From contig DATGLE010000151.1 in the NCBI GenBank assembly GCA_035294325.1, positions 1-59,612 on the forward strand: DNA of 59,612 nucleotides. Direction: 5' to 3'. This document shows, piece by piece, positions 48,307 to 58,107 of this stretch (within the stretch, counting starts at the first letter, position 1; each line of letters opens with the position of its first letter). This DNA is from DATGLE01 sp035294325 (GTDB lineage: Bacteria; Chloroflexota; Ktedonobacteria; Ktedonobacterales; Ktedonobacteraceae). A model generated the notes under the pieces. The model had not been told where the DNA came from, ran no database searches, and saw only the letters and a program-made list of their open reading frames with translations. The position numbers and the translations under genes were made by a program.

Positions 48307-50715
48307 TCAGTTCCCGACAACGAGCGTGACCTGTACCGCCTGCGGAGCAACCTTCGTACCGGCGTCGCTATCGCTGACGATCAGCGTCGCCGTATACGTT
48401 CCAGGAGTCAGAGCGCTGCTGTCACACGTCACGCCGACCACCGTGCTGCCGCCCGCAGCAATAGCGCCCGCACTCGTGTCGACCTTCAACCAGGATGAGG
48501 CGTCGGAGGATGGGGCTATCGTCCAGTGCAGTTCGGCGGATCCGGTATCGTTGATCACCAGCAATTGCGAGGTGTTAGTGTATGTGCTGCTATTATTAAA
48601 CGTCAGGCTCTCCGGCGAGACAGTGATCGCCGCCTGATCCGTCACTGTGATGGTAACGGGCACACTTCTGGCGGGGATAGTCGTGCCGGGATCGCTGTCG
48701 GCAACTGTAATCGTCGCGGTGAACGTACCGGTGCTGGCACCAGCAAGGGCCGGGCTGACGAGCAGTTGCGCGCTCTGACCGGGCGGCAGGCTGCCATGCT
48801 CCGGCGAAATGTTAAGCAGGTGCGCCCCGCTGCCCTCCTCGGCAGCGCTCCAGTTCAGCGTGGCATTCCCCGTATTGGTAATGGTGAGCGATTGCGAGGC
48901 CGGGTTGGCGCCCTTTATCGTCGAGAAGCTCAACTGTGCGGGTTGCAGGCTGATGGCCGGGGCAGGTGGGTTTGCGACTGTGAACGAGACTGCGACGGTT
49001 AGCGTCTGCGAGGAGCCGGCGGAGCTAAATATGAGCGTGCCCTGGTAAGCGCCGGGGCTGAGCGCGGCAGTATTGACGCTGACCGCTATGTTCTGCTGGC
49101 CGCCCGGAGCAAGCTGGCCGCTGCCCGGCGTTATGCTGAACCATTGCTGGTGACTGGCAGTCGCGATGCTGGCCGTCCAGTTTACAGGCATACCGCCACT
49201 GTTTTGCAGCGTGAGGGTTTTAGCGGAGGGCTGCTGGCCCGTAAAGGCATTGAAGGCGAGTGCAGGCGGTGAGGCAACCAGGTTGCCGGGCGCTACCACG
49301 GTCAGGGAAATCGTCACCTGGGCGCTGGCTCCCCCGCTGAAATTAATGGCGCCCTGATAGCTGCCCACCGGCAGTGGAAGCGATTGCACGCTGACCGTAA
49401 CCGTCGCACTCATCCCCGGTCCTAACTGCCCGTGAGAAGGGGCGATGGCAAGCCACGAAGTGCCATCGCCGGTCTCAACTGACCCGGCCCAGTTCAACAC
49501 CTGCTTCCCACTATTTTGCAGAACGATGGTCTGAGCGCCAGGGTTCTGCGCCGTTGTGGCGGAGAATGCGAGCGCTGGACTGGAGATGTCCAGCGCAGCG
49601 CGCCCGGGCGCCACCACCATCGTCACTGTGAGTTGCACGCCGCGCCCGCTCCCGCTTTGCGTAAATTTGATATGCCCCGTATACGTTCGCGGTGCGAGAT
49701 CCCCGCGATTGACCTTGATGAGCACATTCGCGCGCCCCGCGAAAACGCCCCCGCTCGGAGTCGCGGTTAGCCAGACCTGATCGCTGCTCTCCTGCCACGA
49801 GACCTGGCCGCCTCCGGCATTAATGAGTGTTACCGGCCTGCTCGACACGACTCCCGCAGGCGCGGCGGCAAAGCTCATCCGCGATGTCGCCAGTCGCAAA
49901 GCGGATGGCGCAGCCGGCGATCCCTGGATCGTGATTCTGGTTGAAACGCTGAGATTTTGCGCCTCATCGGTCACATGAATGACATGCGCCCCGACGCCCC
50001 AGTTCGCCGGGACATGGATCTGCACCGAGAACGTGCCCTGACTATCGCTATGCGCCATCAGCGGCCTGCCGCTGCCATCGTCTATCTTTTTGTCGGCATC
50101 ATAGGTGAAGATCATCAGGTCGTGAGCGCCGAAACCGCTGCCCGAGAGCGTGAAGGTATCGTTGGCCCGCAAAATGTTGGGCGACGCCGTTACCACAGCG
50201 GTTGCTATCGATGTGCCCTTGCCAATCAGCGTGAAGGCGATAAGGCTGCTGGCGAGCAGAAAGCAGAAGCAGGACAGGATCAGGATGATAGAGATAGCGC
50301 GCCTGGAGAGGAGTCGTTTCCGGGGTTTATAGGCCGGCAGCCACGCATCGGCAGGGGCTTTGATATAGCTGGCGGGCATTGTCACCTGATCTTCGTCCTG
50401 GTCGTCATCTTCGAGACTATTGATCGATGGCAAGATGATTCGCTCAGGCTCGTGTCGCGGCAGAGCTTTGCGCTCGATCTCCCGCACAGGAGGGCGGTAG
50501 GCAACGATTTTGCTCGACTGATAGGGCTGATCTTCGGGATGAAGCCCGGAGTAATGGCCGGCCCGATGCGGTGACGCGGGGGGGAGAGATGGGTAGCTCA
50601 GATCCTTTGAAAAGGTTCTTGACTGCTTGCGTACAAACATATGTCCACAGCCGCTACAGATATGCGCGTCGGCCCGCTGGAGCTTATGACAATAGGCGCA
50701 ACGTTTTGTCTCCAT
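48307..50715 (-). CDS. Zinc-ribbon, membrane-anchored protein with five Ig-like (BACON-type) repeats
   Basis: Protein of 802 residues. A zinc ribbon (METKRCAYCHKLQ and CSGCGHMF) heads a charged cytoplasmic part (about 30-135). A membrane helix (about 137-163) follows, then an IPT-like domain with SPNILRANDTFTLSGSGFGA and about 100-residue repeats of BACON type: each has LxFxA start, a LTLQNSG-type strand, W before a TP or SP turn, and a GTYxGxIxFS end. Five can be counted by eye. Such repeats bind carbohydrate or proteins. The first ATG has no strong site but the Met-Glu-Thr-Lys start puts the ribbon at the very N-terminus. The paralogue at 51080 lies upstream on the same strand. Confidence 0.85.
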   Translation of the reverse strand: METKRCAYCHKLQRADAHICSGCGHMFVRKQSRTFSKDLSYPSLPPASPHRAGHYSGLHPEDQPYQSSKIVAYRPPVREIERKALPRHEPERIILPSINSLEDDDQDEDQVTMPASYIKAPADAWLPAYKPRKRLLSRRAISIILILSCFCFLLASSLIAFTLIGKGTSIATAVVTASPNILRANDTFTLSGSGFGAHDLMIFTYDADKKIDDGSGRPLMAHSDSQGTFSVQIHVPANWGVGAHVIHVTDEAQNLSVSTRITIQGSPAAPSALRLATSRMSFAAAPAGVVSSRPVTLINAGGGQVSWQESSDQVWLTATPSGGVFAGRANVLIKVNRGDLAPRTYTGHIKFTQSGSGRGVQLTVTMVVAPGRAALDISSPALAFSATTAQNPGAQTIVLQNSGKQVLNWAGSVETGDGTSWLAIAPSHGQLGPGMSATVTVSVQSLPLPVGSYQGAINFSGGASAQVTISLTVVAPGNLVASPPALAFNAFTGQQPSAKTLTLQNSGGMPVNWTASIATASHQQWFSITPGSGQLAPGGQQNIAVSVNTAALSPGAYQGTLIFSSAGSSQTLTVAVSFTVANPPAPAISLQPAQLSFSTIKGANPASQSLTITNTGNATLNWSAAEEGSGAHLLNISPEHGSLPPGQSAQLLVSPALAGASTGTFTATITVADSDPGTTIPARSVPVTITVTDQAAITVSPESLTFNNSSTYTNTSQLLVINDTGSAELHWTIAPSSDASSWLKVDTSAGAIAAGGSTVVGVTCDSSALTPGTYTATLIVSDSDAGTKVAPQAVQVTLVVGN

Positions 50716-50875
50716 ACTTTTTCATTACTCTTCAGCCGAATTGATAGTGCCTTGTTTAATTCAACGTTGCAAGACGCTGTTTCTCAAATATGTCTCTTTT
50801 CGTGTCTTTCCGGCCCATAGTGACGCAGCGATATGCATTGTATCACATCCTGGCAGCTCTCTCCGACATTATCAC

Positions 50876-50988
50876 GTGCTCGCGCCTGCGGCGCTCGCCG
50901 GGTAGAGTAGGTTATGTGGAAAAATGCGCTCCGCGCATTTTTCCACATAACCTACTCTACCTGATTGCGCGGCGGAGCCGCACGAAGG
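50876..50988. repeat. Shell-and-palindrome repeat, copy 9 (reverse orientation)
   Basis: The centre (50901-50961) has perfect 29-bp arms and loop TCC; inner arm ATGTGGAAAAATGCGC. The shell is reversed (GCTCGCGCCTGCGGCGCTCG on the left, TGCGCGGCGGAGCCGCACGA on the right). It lies between the two paralogous Ig-repeat genes. No gene is seen in the rest of the gap (50716-51079). Confidence 0.92.
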
Positions 50989-51079
50989 CCCGGTGGGAGA
51001 AGGACGAGAACACCGGGGATCGACACTCTCTGAGGCAGAGGCGGAATACCCAGGCGGGCCTGGTTCGTGCCCTCTCCGG

Positions 51080-54000
51080 TCAGGAGTTACTGCCGGGGGC
51101 GCTAACGGTGAGGGAGACGGGGATCGCCTGCGGGCTGCCCTGGATGGTGGCTCCGCCGCTGCCGGAGGCAGAAATGGTAATCGTGCCGCTATAGCTTCCC
51201 GCCGCCAGGTTCGCGGCATCCGCGCTTATGTTTATCGTGCCCGAGTTGGTGCCACTGGTAGCGCTCAGGGCAAGCCACTGGCTACTTCCGCTATCGATAG
51301 TCGCATTCCAGCTCACCGATCCGCCACAGGCGCCGGTCTCGCTTATATTCAACGTTTGTGGGTTCTGCGAGGATTGTCCCTGCGCGAGCGAGAACGAGAG
51401 CTGCGCCGGCGTTACCTGGAGCACGCAGGGCTGCTGCACAGTGAGTGTGACCGAAAATACCTGCGGACTTCCCTGCGCCTGTAGATGAGAGGCATCTGTC
51501 GCCGAAACGGAGACCTGCGTCTTGTAGGTGCCGGGGGCCAGGTTCGCCGCGTTGGGACTGAGGCTGATGGTAGTCGATTGGCCGCTCGCGGTGAAGGATC
51601 CTGAACTGGCCGACAGGTTTAACCACGATGCGGAGCCGGGCACCTGAGCCTTCCAGGTCAGCGGCCAGTTACAGCTCCCGGATGCGCTCAGCGTTATCGA
51701 CTGCGGGGCAACGCTGGCGGTTCCCTGGATGCCACTCATAGCAACGGCGCTGGATGAAGGCTTTACCAGCGTGCAGGGCGCGGATACCACGAGATTGATA
51801 GCGATGGTCTGCGGACTGCCCCCGGCGGCGGCATTATTCGCGTCGGATCCACTGAGCACCACCTGGCCCACGTAAGTGCCGGGCGTCAGAGAACTGGCAT
51901 TGATGTTGACAGTGACTTGTCCGGTCTGCCCGGCGGCGATGGTCCCCCCGGTAGGAGAAGCACCCAGCCAGGACGATGCCAGTTGATTGACCGTCGTATG
52001 CCATAGCAGCGAACCGCCGCCAGTATTGACAATCGTCACTGTCTGACCCGGAGGGTTAGCCTGCCCCTGGACGGCGGTAAAGTTAAGGTTTAACGGCGAG
52101 GCGCCCATGACCGGGGCCGTCGGCGGCGGCGCAGCCTGCACCGTCAATGCAACGCTTACCGACTGCGTGCTCTGCGCGGTTGTCAGCGAAATTGTCGCGT
52201 TGTACGTCCCCGGCGTGAGGCCGTTGATATTGACGCCTACCGTTGTGGTCGTGCTCGCCGATCCCGATAACTGCCCGTTGGCCGGCGTAATCTTCAGCCA
52301 GGACGCCGAAGAGGCTGCCTGCCACGCGACGGCCCCCGAACAGCCCTGGGTTGCAGCCAGATTCAACGCCTGGTTGCTCGGGTTGCTGCCTCTGGCAACG
52401 GCGGTGAACGAGAGGCTGCCAGCGCTCAATGCCAGCGAGCAGGCCGGCTGCACGGTGAAGGAAACATTGACGTTCTGCGGGCTATTGAGCGCCCCATTGG
52501 CACTGAATACCAGAATATTCGTATATGTTCCCGGTAGCAGGTTGTTCTGCTGCGCCGTTATCTTGATAGAACTCGATTCACCTGGCAGCACTACTCCCGA
52601 TATCTGACTGATGCTCAGCCAGTTCGCATTCGCAGTAGGCGTGGCCTGCTGACTCGGCCCCGCCGGAGTATTACGCGTCAGCGACCAGGAAAGAGGCTGC
52701 GTGCCCGGATTGCTCACGACGAGGAACTGAGCCGCCGGATCGGGCGCGCCGCTCTGCGCCGCAAAGGAGAGCACGGCTGGCGTGACCGTCAGGACAGCGC
52801 TGGCCCCTGTTGGCAGCGGGCGCACCGTCATTGTTACCAGCAGGTCCTGTGGTGGACCGACATCGGAAGAGAACGTGAGCGTGGCCTTATAGTCGCCCGG
52901 CTTGAGGCCAGCCGTCTGCGCGCCTACCGAGATCGTCTGACTATCGCTAAAGACGCCCTGGTTCGGAGAGAGCATCAGCCACGGCTGATCACTGCTCGCC
53001 GTCCAGGTGATGGCTCCGTTGCCGGCGTTGTGCAGTGTAAACGGCTGAATAATGTTCGCTCCCTGGATGGCGGCTCCCAGATCCAGTTCGCTCACCCCCA
53101 GCAGCAGGTGCGAGGGACGCGTCGGCCCCCCGGCCACGCGCAGCATCGCATTCGCCGTATAGCGCGTCGCGATATCCTCGGCGACAATGGTATGAAAACC
53201 GGGCTGCCAGTTGTTATCGATGAATACCGTAGCCTGCGCCGCTCCGTTCTGTCCCAAAGGCAGGATGGCCTTGCCCGTATTGAGCAGCAGCGGCTCCCGG
53301 ATATCGTGCGTCAGGAAGACGCGGCCAGAAGGAGAAAAATGCTTAACATACACAGTGATACTCTGGCCGTAAGTAACGACACTTGATGAGAGTGTAAGGG
53401 TAGGAGGACCGCCGGGCGCCTCCTGTGGATGATGACCACGCAGGAAGGCCATCGAAAGCAGCACGCTGTCTATCGTCAGGGCCAGGACGGCCATTATAGC
53501 CAGGAACGCGAAAGCGCGGCGCAGGCGCTTTGTGCCCCTGCGCGCCTGTGGCAGCGAGCGCGTTGCCAGCCCCTCGGCAATAGCGCGCTGCATATCTTCC
53601 TCTTCGATACGCGCGGCCTCGGCGCTATCAGGAAAACGACGCGTCATGAGGGGATCATTCTGGCCGTTCCACACATCCTGCTCGCCGGTATCTCCTCCCT
53701 GCAACCAGGGCCAGAGATCGGGAAGATTATTCGCCTGCTGCTCACCCTCGCCCCGCTCGTCATCCACGCCCTCTTCGCTGCCGGGCAGCGGCGTGTTGTT
53801 GCGTTCGACCTCCGAGGAAATATCACGCAGCGGCGTCAGGCGGGCGGCGCGCGGTCCACGGGGCCTGTTGCGCTCCACAGCCGCTATGCGCCTGGCCGCG
53901 TCATCCAGCCTGCGCAGCGCCTGATCTACTATAGTGGCATAGCTATCATAGAGCGGGGGCAGGGGCGTTCGCGGCTCCTCTATTACAGGACAGGGTATAG

Positions 54001-54208
54001 TACTATTGTCCTGCCCATTGCTCACTTCGCAAGCCTCGTTTTCGGCTATGTCGGAGGACAACATGACCCGGGTAGCAACTCCATCGCTGGAGCCAGCCAC
54101 ATTCATATGCTCACGCTGATGCAACTGCTCCTGTAAGAGCGGCCTGCATTCATCGCAAAATATAGAACTTTCGCTGCACGGCTTATCGCAGCGCAAGCAT
54201 CGGCCCAT
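51080..54208 (-). CDS. Zinc-ribbon, membrane-anchored protein with six Ig-like (BACON-type) repeats
   Basis: Protein of 1042 residues, paralogue of the gene at 48307. An N-terminal ribbon (MGRCLRCDKPC and CDECRPLL) precedes a long charged part (about 30-228) and a membrane helix (about 232-255). An initial strand-rich domain with SSSVVTYGQSITVYVKHFSP is followed by about six BACON-type repeats of some 100 residues, with conserved LxFTA, SLSW or SLLWxT, WL..SP and LxPGTYxGxI. The last repeats carry TxSASGxCxW variants with Cys. Adhesion or sugar binding outside the membrane is inferred. The gene is larger than its neighbour mainly through the cytoplasmic part and one extra repeat. Confidence 0.85.
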   Translation of the reverse strand: MGRCLRCDKPCSESSIFCDECRPLLQEQLHQREHMNVAGSSDGVATRVMLSSDIAENEACEVSNGQDNSTIPCPVIEEPRTPLPPLYDSYATIVDQALRRLDDAARRIAAVERNRPRGPRAARLTPLRDISSEVERNNTPLPGSEEGVDDERGEGEQQANNLPDLWPWLQGGDTGEQDVWNGQNDPLMTRRFPDSAEAARIEEEDMQRAIAEGLATRSLPQARRGTKRLRRAFAFLAIMAVLALTIDSVLLSMAFLRGHHPQEAPGGPPTLTLSSSVVTYGQSITVYVKHFSPSGRVFLTHDIREPLLLNTGKAILPLGQNGAAQATVFIDNNWQPGFHTIVAEDIATRYTANAMLRVAGGPTRPSHLLLGVSELDLGAAIQGANIIQPFTLHNAGNGAITWTASSDQPWLMLSPNQGVFSDSQTISVGAQTAGLKPGDYKATLTFSSDVGPPQDLLVTMTVRPLPTGASAVLTVTPAVLSFAAQSGAPDPAAQFLVVSNPGTQPLSWSLTRNTPAGPSQQATPTANANWLSISQISGVVLPGESSSIKITAQQNNLLPGTYTNILVFSANGALNSPQNVNVSFTVQPACSLALSAGSLSFTAVARGSNPSNQALNLAATQGCSGAVAWQAASSASWLKITPANGQLSGSASTTTTVGVNINGLTPGTYNATISLTTAQSTQSVSVALTVQAAPPPTAPVMGASPLNLNFTAVQGQANPPGQTVTIVNTGGGSLLWHTTVNQLASSWLGASPTGGTIAAGQTGQVTVNINASSLTPGTYVGQVVLSGSDANNAAAGGSPQTIAINLVVSAPCTLVKPSSSAVAMSGIQGTASVAPQSITLSASGSCNWPLTWKAQVPGSASWLNLSASSGSFTASGQSTTISLSPNAANLAPGTYKTQVSVSATDASHLQAQGSPQVFSVTLTVQQPCVLQVTPAQLSFSLAQGQSSQNPQTLNISETGACGGSVSWNATIDSGSSQWLALSATSGTNSGTINISADAANLAAGSYSGTITISASGSGGATIQGSPQAIPVSLTVSAPGSNS

Positions 54209-54352
54209 GCGCCATCCTTATAATAAATAGAAGCCGAAAATGCCAGATCTACACTAATAGAACGCGGCAATAGCGCAGTTTGTCACATCAAGCAGGCGGC
54301 GTTACAGAAATTTTCCCCTCGCCAGGGAGGGATGATGAACGTACTCATTATT

Positions 54353-54394
54353 ATGTAGAGGGGGCGCTGCGAGCGTGCAGCGCCCCCTCTACAT
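54353..54394 (-). terminator. Terminator hairpin after pheT
   Basis: Perfect 18-bp arms (ATGTAGAGGGGGCGCTGC and complement) with a six-base loop, 21 bases behind the pheT stop at 54415. The rest of 54209-54352 has no gene. Confidence 0.75.
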
Positions 54395-54414
54395 GACTTT
54401 TATTGCTCTGCATC

Positions 54415-56955
54415 CTAGCGCAGAACGGCGCCGAACTCCTCGTGCAGCGCGTGAATTATGCGCTCCTGCAAGGCGTTGGCCTCGGCATCGGTCAGCGTGC
54501 GATCCTGCGACTGGTAGACCAGCGAGTAGGTCAGGTTCTTCTTGCCTGCCGGGATGGGTTCGCCGGTGTAGACATCGAAGAGCGAGGCCGAGCGCAGCAA
54601 CTCGCCGCCGCTGCGCATGATCGCATCGTGGATATCCTGCGCGGGCACCTGCTCATCGACGACCAGGGCCAGGTCGCGCGTCAACTCCTGCTGGCGTGAG
54701 ATCGGCGCGTAGACCAGGCGCGCCGGGACAGCAGCGTAGAGACTCTCCAGGTCAAGCTCGCACAGGTAGGCACGATACGGCAGGTCGTAGCGCTGCTGCA
54801 CCAGCGGGTGTACTTCGCCGAGCACGCCTACCGGGCTGAAGACCTCTTCGCCCCCGGCGGCGCGGCGCGGCAGCTCCAGCAGCGCGCAGCGCCCCGGGTG
54901 GAACGTGGGATGCTGCGTTGACGTGAAGCGGTAGCGCCTGATCTTCAAGCCGGCCAGCAGTGTCTCCACGACGCCTTTCAGATCGTAGAAGTCCGCCGGG
55001 CGCGATAGCTCGGGTATCCACGAGATATCCGCCGGTCCGCAGAGCACAAAGCCCACGCTGCGCCGCTCATCCGGCAGCCCCGCACTATCGGCAGATGGCA
55101 GGTAGCGCCGCCCGATCTCGAAGAAGCGCAGGCCCGCGCGGCTGCGCTTGCTATTCTCCTGCACCGTCTCCATCAGGTTGCTCATCAGCGTGAGGCGCAT
55201 GCTTTCCAGGTCACTGCTCAACGGATTCGTCAGCACAACCGCCGGAATGCTGTTCGGATCGAACTCGGCCACGGCCTTCGTCGTTCCGTTTCCACTGGCA
55301 GCGACGACTTCCCGCGCGGTTCCCTCAATGCCAACGGGCGCCTGGAGCAGCACGCGTGCTGAAGCGGCGTCGGGATACGCCAGCAGATTGACCATGCGTG
55401 CGCGGCTGGTCAGGGCGTAGGAAACGATCTCGTTCAGGCCCGCACCGATCAGCAGGTTGCGGACCTCCTGCTCGCGCTCGAACCAGTTATCCGTGCCCGG
55501 CTCCGGTAGAGGACCGGTCGGGATCGTGCTGGGGATCTTATCGTAGCCAATCAGGCGAATAACCTCCTCAACAAGATCGGCGCCTTCGTCGATATCCGAG
55601 CGATAGGTCGGCACGGTGACGAGCATGCTCTTGCCATCTTCGTCGAGCGCGACAGTGAAGCCGAGCGCGCTCAGCGTCTCGACAACCTCCTGCTGCGTGA
55701 CCTTCATACCCACGAGCCACTCCACTTCATCGACGGAGAAAGGGATGGTGCGCGGCCTGACGGGCCTGGGATAGCAGTCCACAATGCCGGGATGCACGGT
55801 CCCTCCGGCCAGTTCCGCCATCAGTTGCGCGGCGCGGTTGGTTCCGGCGATGACCAGTTCGGGATCAAGGCCCTTCTCGAAGCGGCTGGAAGCGTCGGTG
55901 CGCAGCCCCAGCGCCAGCGAGGTGCGGCGCACATTCGCGCCCTTGAAGTTCGCCGACTCCAGCAGCACCGTCGTCGTATGCTCGTTGACCTCGCTTTTGG
56001 CTGCACCCATCACGCCGGCAATCGCCGTCGGCCCCGTCGGATCGGTGATGAGCAGCATATCGGGCGTGAGTGCACGCCTGACATCATCGAGCGTCGTGAT
56101 GCTCTCGCCCTCGTGCGCGCGCCTCACAATGATGTGATGTTCAGGCACGAGCGTATAATCGAAGCCATGCAGCGGCTGCCCGAACTCCAGCATGACGTAA
56201 TTGGTAATATCGACGACGTTATTGATCGGGCGCATGCCCGCCGCCAGCAGCCGCCGGCCCATCCAGCTCGGCGAGGGGCCGATCTTTACCCCGCTGATGA
56301 CACGCGCGGTATAACGCGGGCAGAGGTCGGGATCCTCGATTGTTACCTTGACCATCTCTGAGGCCGGCGTCCCCTGCTCGTGCAGCGCCGGCTGAGGGAT
56401 GCGCAATTGCTTCCCCGTCAGCGCCGCGACCTCGCGCGCGATGCCGATCACCGACGAGAGGTCTCCGCGATGTGCCTTGATGGCGAAATCCAGCACGACC
56501 TCGCCAAGCACATCAACGAGCCTCTGGCCTACCTTCGTATCGGGATCGAGGATATAGATGCCGGAATGATCGCTGCCCAGCCCCAATTCACGCGGTGAGC
56601 AGAGCATACCCTGCGAGAGATAGCCCATCGCGCGCTTCTCGCCGATCACCAGATCCCCCACGCGCGCGCCGATCATCGCCAGCGGCACCTTGTCGCCCGG
56701 CCTGATATTCGGCGCGCCGCAGATCACCCCCAGCTCCTGCGTTCCCGTCGTGACGTGTGTATAGCTGAGGTGATCCGATCCCGGCACCTTCTCCAGATGC
56801 GTAATCTGCGCGGTGACGATCCTGTCGCCCCACTCTTTGCCGATGTAATCGATGGCCTCGACCTCCAGTCCGGCCATCGTCAGTGTGTGCGCCAGCGCCT
56901 CCGGCGTCATATCTATGTCAACATAATCTCTGAGCCAGCTCAGCGGTACTCTCAT
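54415..56955 (-). CDS. pheT: Phenylalanine--tRNA ligase beta subunit
   Basis: Second subunit of PheRS; binds tRNA-Phe and edits mischarged tRNA. The 846 residues, close to the family norm, contain the start MRVPLSWLRDYVDIDMTPE, the tRNA-binding EMAP-like domain (about 40-150, VICGAPNIRPGDKVPLAMIG), the B3/B4 editing domain (LLITDPTGPTAIAGVMGA), the B5 motif IRLIGYDKIPSTIPT, and the ferredoxin-fold anticodon domain at the end (VVDEQVPAQDIHDAI). The ATG at 56955 follows AAGGAG by nine bases; earlier frame positions lack a site. Shares the T-box controlled transcript with pheS; between the two genes lies an empty copy of the repeat shell. Confidence 0.97.
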   Translation of the reverse strand: MRVPLSWLRDYVDIDMTPEALAHTLTMAGLEVEAIDYIGKEWGDRIVTAQITHLEKVPGSDHLSYTHVTTGTQELGVICGAPNIRPGDKVPLAMIGARVGDLVIGEKRAMGYLSQGMLCSPRELGLGSDHSGIYILDPDTKVGQRLVDVLGEVVLDFAIKAHRGDLSSVIGIAREVAALTGKQLRIPQPALHEQGTPASEMVKVTIEDPDLCPRYTARVISGVKIGPSPSWMGRRLLAAGMRPINNVVDITNYVMLEFGQPLHGFDYTLVPEHHIIVRRAHEGESITTLDDVRRALTPDMLLITDPTGPTAIAGVMGAAKSEVNEHTTTVLLESANFKGANVRRTSLALGLRTDASSRFEKGLDPELVIAGTNRAAQLMAELAGGTVHPGIVDCYPRPVRPRTIPFSVDEVEWLVGMKVTQQEVVETLSALGFTVALDEDGKSMLVTVPTYRSDIDEGADLVEEVIRLIGYDKIPSTIPTGPLPEPGTDNWFEREQEVRNLLIGAGLNEIVSYALTSRARMVNLLAYPDAASARVLLQAPVGIEGTAREVVAASGNGTTKAVAEFDPNSIPAVVLTNPLSSDLESMRLTLMSNLMETVQENSKRSRAGLRFFEIGRRYLPSADSAGLPDERRSVGFVLCGPADISWIPELSRPADFYDLKGVVETLLAGLKIRRYRFTSTQHPTFHPGRCALLELPRRAAGGEEVFSPVGVLGEVHPLVQQRYDLPYRAYLCELDLESLYAAVPARLVYAPISRQQELTRDLALVVDEQVPAQDIHDAIMRSGGELLRSASLFDVYTGEPIPAGKKNLTYSLVYQSQDRTLTDAEANALQERIIHALHEEFGAVLR

Positions 56956-56975
56956 GATGAATAACTCCTTAAGAG

Positions 56976-57055
56976 GTGTCTGATCCTCCCCGGGCCGTTC
57001 GCGCGGTTTCGCCGCGCCGTAGGCGCGAGCAAGCGAGGTGTAGGAAATCAGACAC
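56976..57055. repeat. Shell-only copy of the shell-and-palindrome repeat
   Basis: Between pheT and pheS the two shell halves stand next to each other: GTTCGCGCGGTTTCGCCGCG (from 56997) and CCGTAGGCGCGAGCAAGCG (to 57035), without any central palindrome. An outer inverted repeat, GTGTCTGAT (56976-56984) and ATCAGACAC (57047-57055), marks the ends and recalls the ends of copy 3. It is within the operon, not at a gene border with another transcript. Confidence 0.8.
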
Positions 57056-57060
57056 ACTAT

Positions 57061-58107
57061 TTAGAACTGCCGCAAGAAGCGCAGATCGTTGCCAGAGAAG
57101 AGGCGGATCTCGCCAATGCCGTATTTAATCATGGCGATACGCTCCACACCCATGCCGAAAGCGAAACCGCGATATCTCTCAGGATCGTAGCCGACTTCGC
57201 GCAGCACCCTGGGATGCACCATGCCGGAGCCAAGCATCTCTATCCAGCCGCTATATTTGCAGACGCGGCAGCCCTTCCCGTCGCAGATCGGACAGTCGAT
57301 GTCAGCCTCCGCGCTCGGCTCGGTGAATGGGAAGTAGCTGCCCCGGAACCGCACGCGGCGCTTCTCACCGAACAACTCGCGGGCGCAGCGCTCGATACAG
57401 CCTTTCAGATCGGCCATCGTGCAGTATTCATCGATTAGCAGCCCCTCGATCTGATGGAACATGGCTTCGTGCGAGGCGTCGATGGCTTCGTGACGGTAGA
57501 CCTTGCCGGGCACGACGACGCGCACAGGAGGCAGCATCTGCTGCATGACGCGTATCTGCATCGGCGATGTCTGGGTGCGCAGCAGGATATGGCCGGGCGC
57601 GATCCAGAAGGTGTCCTGCATATCGCGCGCGGGGTGATCCGCCGGGATGTTGAGCGCCTGGAAGTTGTAATAATCGGTCTCTACTTCTAATCCCTGCAAT
57701 ATCTGGAAGCCCATTCGGGCGAAGATCTGTGTGACCTCCAGCATGGTGCGCGAGAGGGGATGCATATGCCCGGCGGGCGCGGCTCGCCCCGGCAGCGTCA
57801 CATCGATGCGCTCCTGCTCCAACGAGCGCAGCAGTTCGCGCTGGCGCAAGGCTTCGCGCTTCACAGCAAGGCGCTGCTCCAACTCGCGCTTGACCTCGTT
57901 GATCTTCTGGCCCACGACGGGGCGCTCTTCCTTCGAGAGCTTCGGCATGACGGAGGAGAGATTCTTCAGTTCGCCGCGATTACGCCCCAGGTAACGCGTG
58001 TCCCACTCATCCAGCGCCGCCGACGTGTTGATCGGCTCAAGCTCCTCGATGGCGCGCGTGAGCAGCCGATCAAGCTGCTCCAGCAAGTCTTCAAGTTGTC
58101 CTATCAT
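57061..58107 (-). CDS. pheS: Phenylalanine--tRNA ligase alpha subunit
   Basis: Catalytic subunit of PheRS, class II aminoacyl-tRNA synthetase. The 348 residues include an N-terminal coiled coil (about 1-100), motif 1 HPLSRTMLEVTQIFARMGF, motif 2 with VVVPGKVYRHEAIDASHEAMF and motif 3 GFAFGMGVERIAMIKYGI. A zinc-binding-like pair, DCPICDGKGCRVCKYSG, lies before motif 3. GGAGG lies four to five bases before the ATG. The gene follows a T-box leader and precedes pheT, so both are induced when uncharged tRNA-Phe accumulates. Length and motifs are standard. Confidence 0.97.
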   Translation of the reverse strand: MIGQLEDLLEQLDRLLTRAIEELEPINTSAALDEWDTRYLGRNRGELKNLSSVMPKLSKEERPVVGQKINEVKRELEQRLAVKREALRQRELLRSLEQERIDVTLPGRAAPAGHMHPLSRTMLEVTQIFARMGFQILQGLEVETDYYNFQALNIPADHPARDMQDTFWIAPGHILLRTQTSPMQIRVMQQMLPPVRVVVPGKVYRHEAIDASHEAMFHQIEGLLIDEYCTMADLKGCIERCARELFGEKRRVRFRGSYFPFTEPSAEADIDCPICDGKGCRVCKYSGWIEMLGSGMVHPRVLREVGYDPERYRGFAFGMGVERIAMIKYGIGEIRLFSGNDLRFLRQF

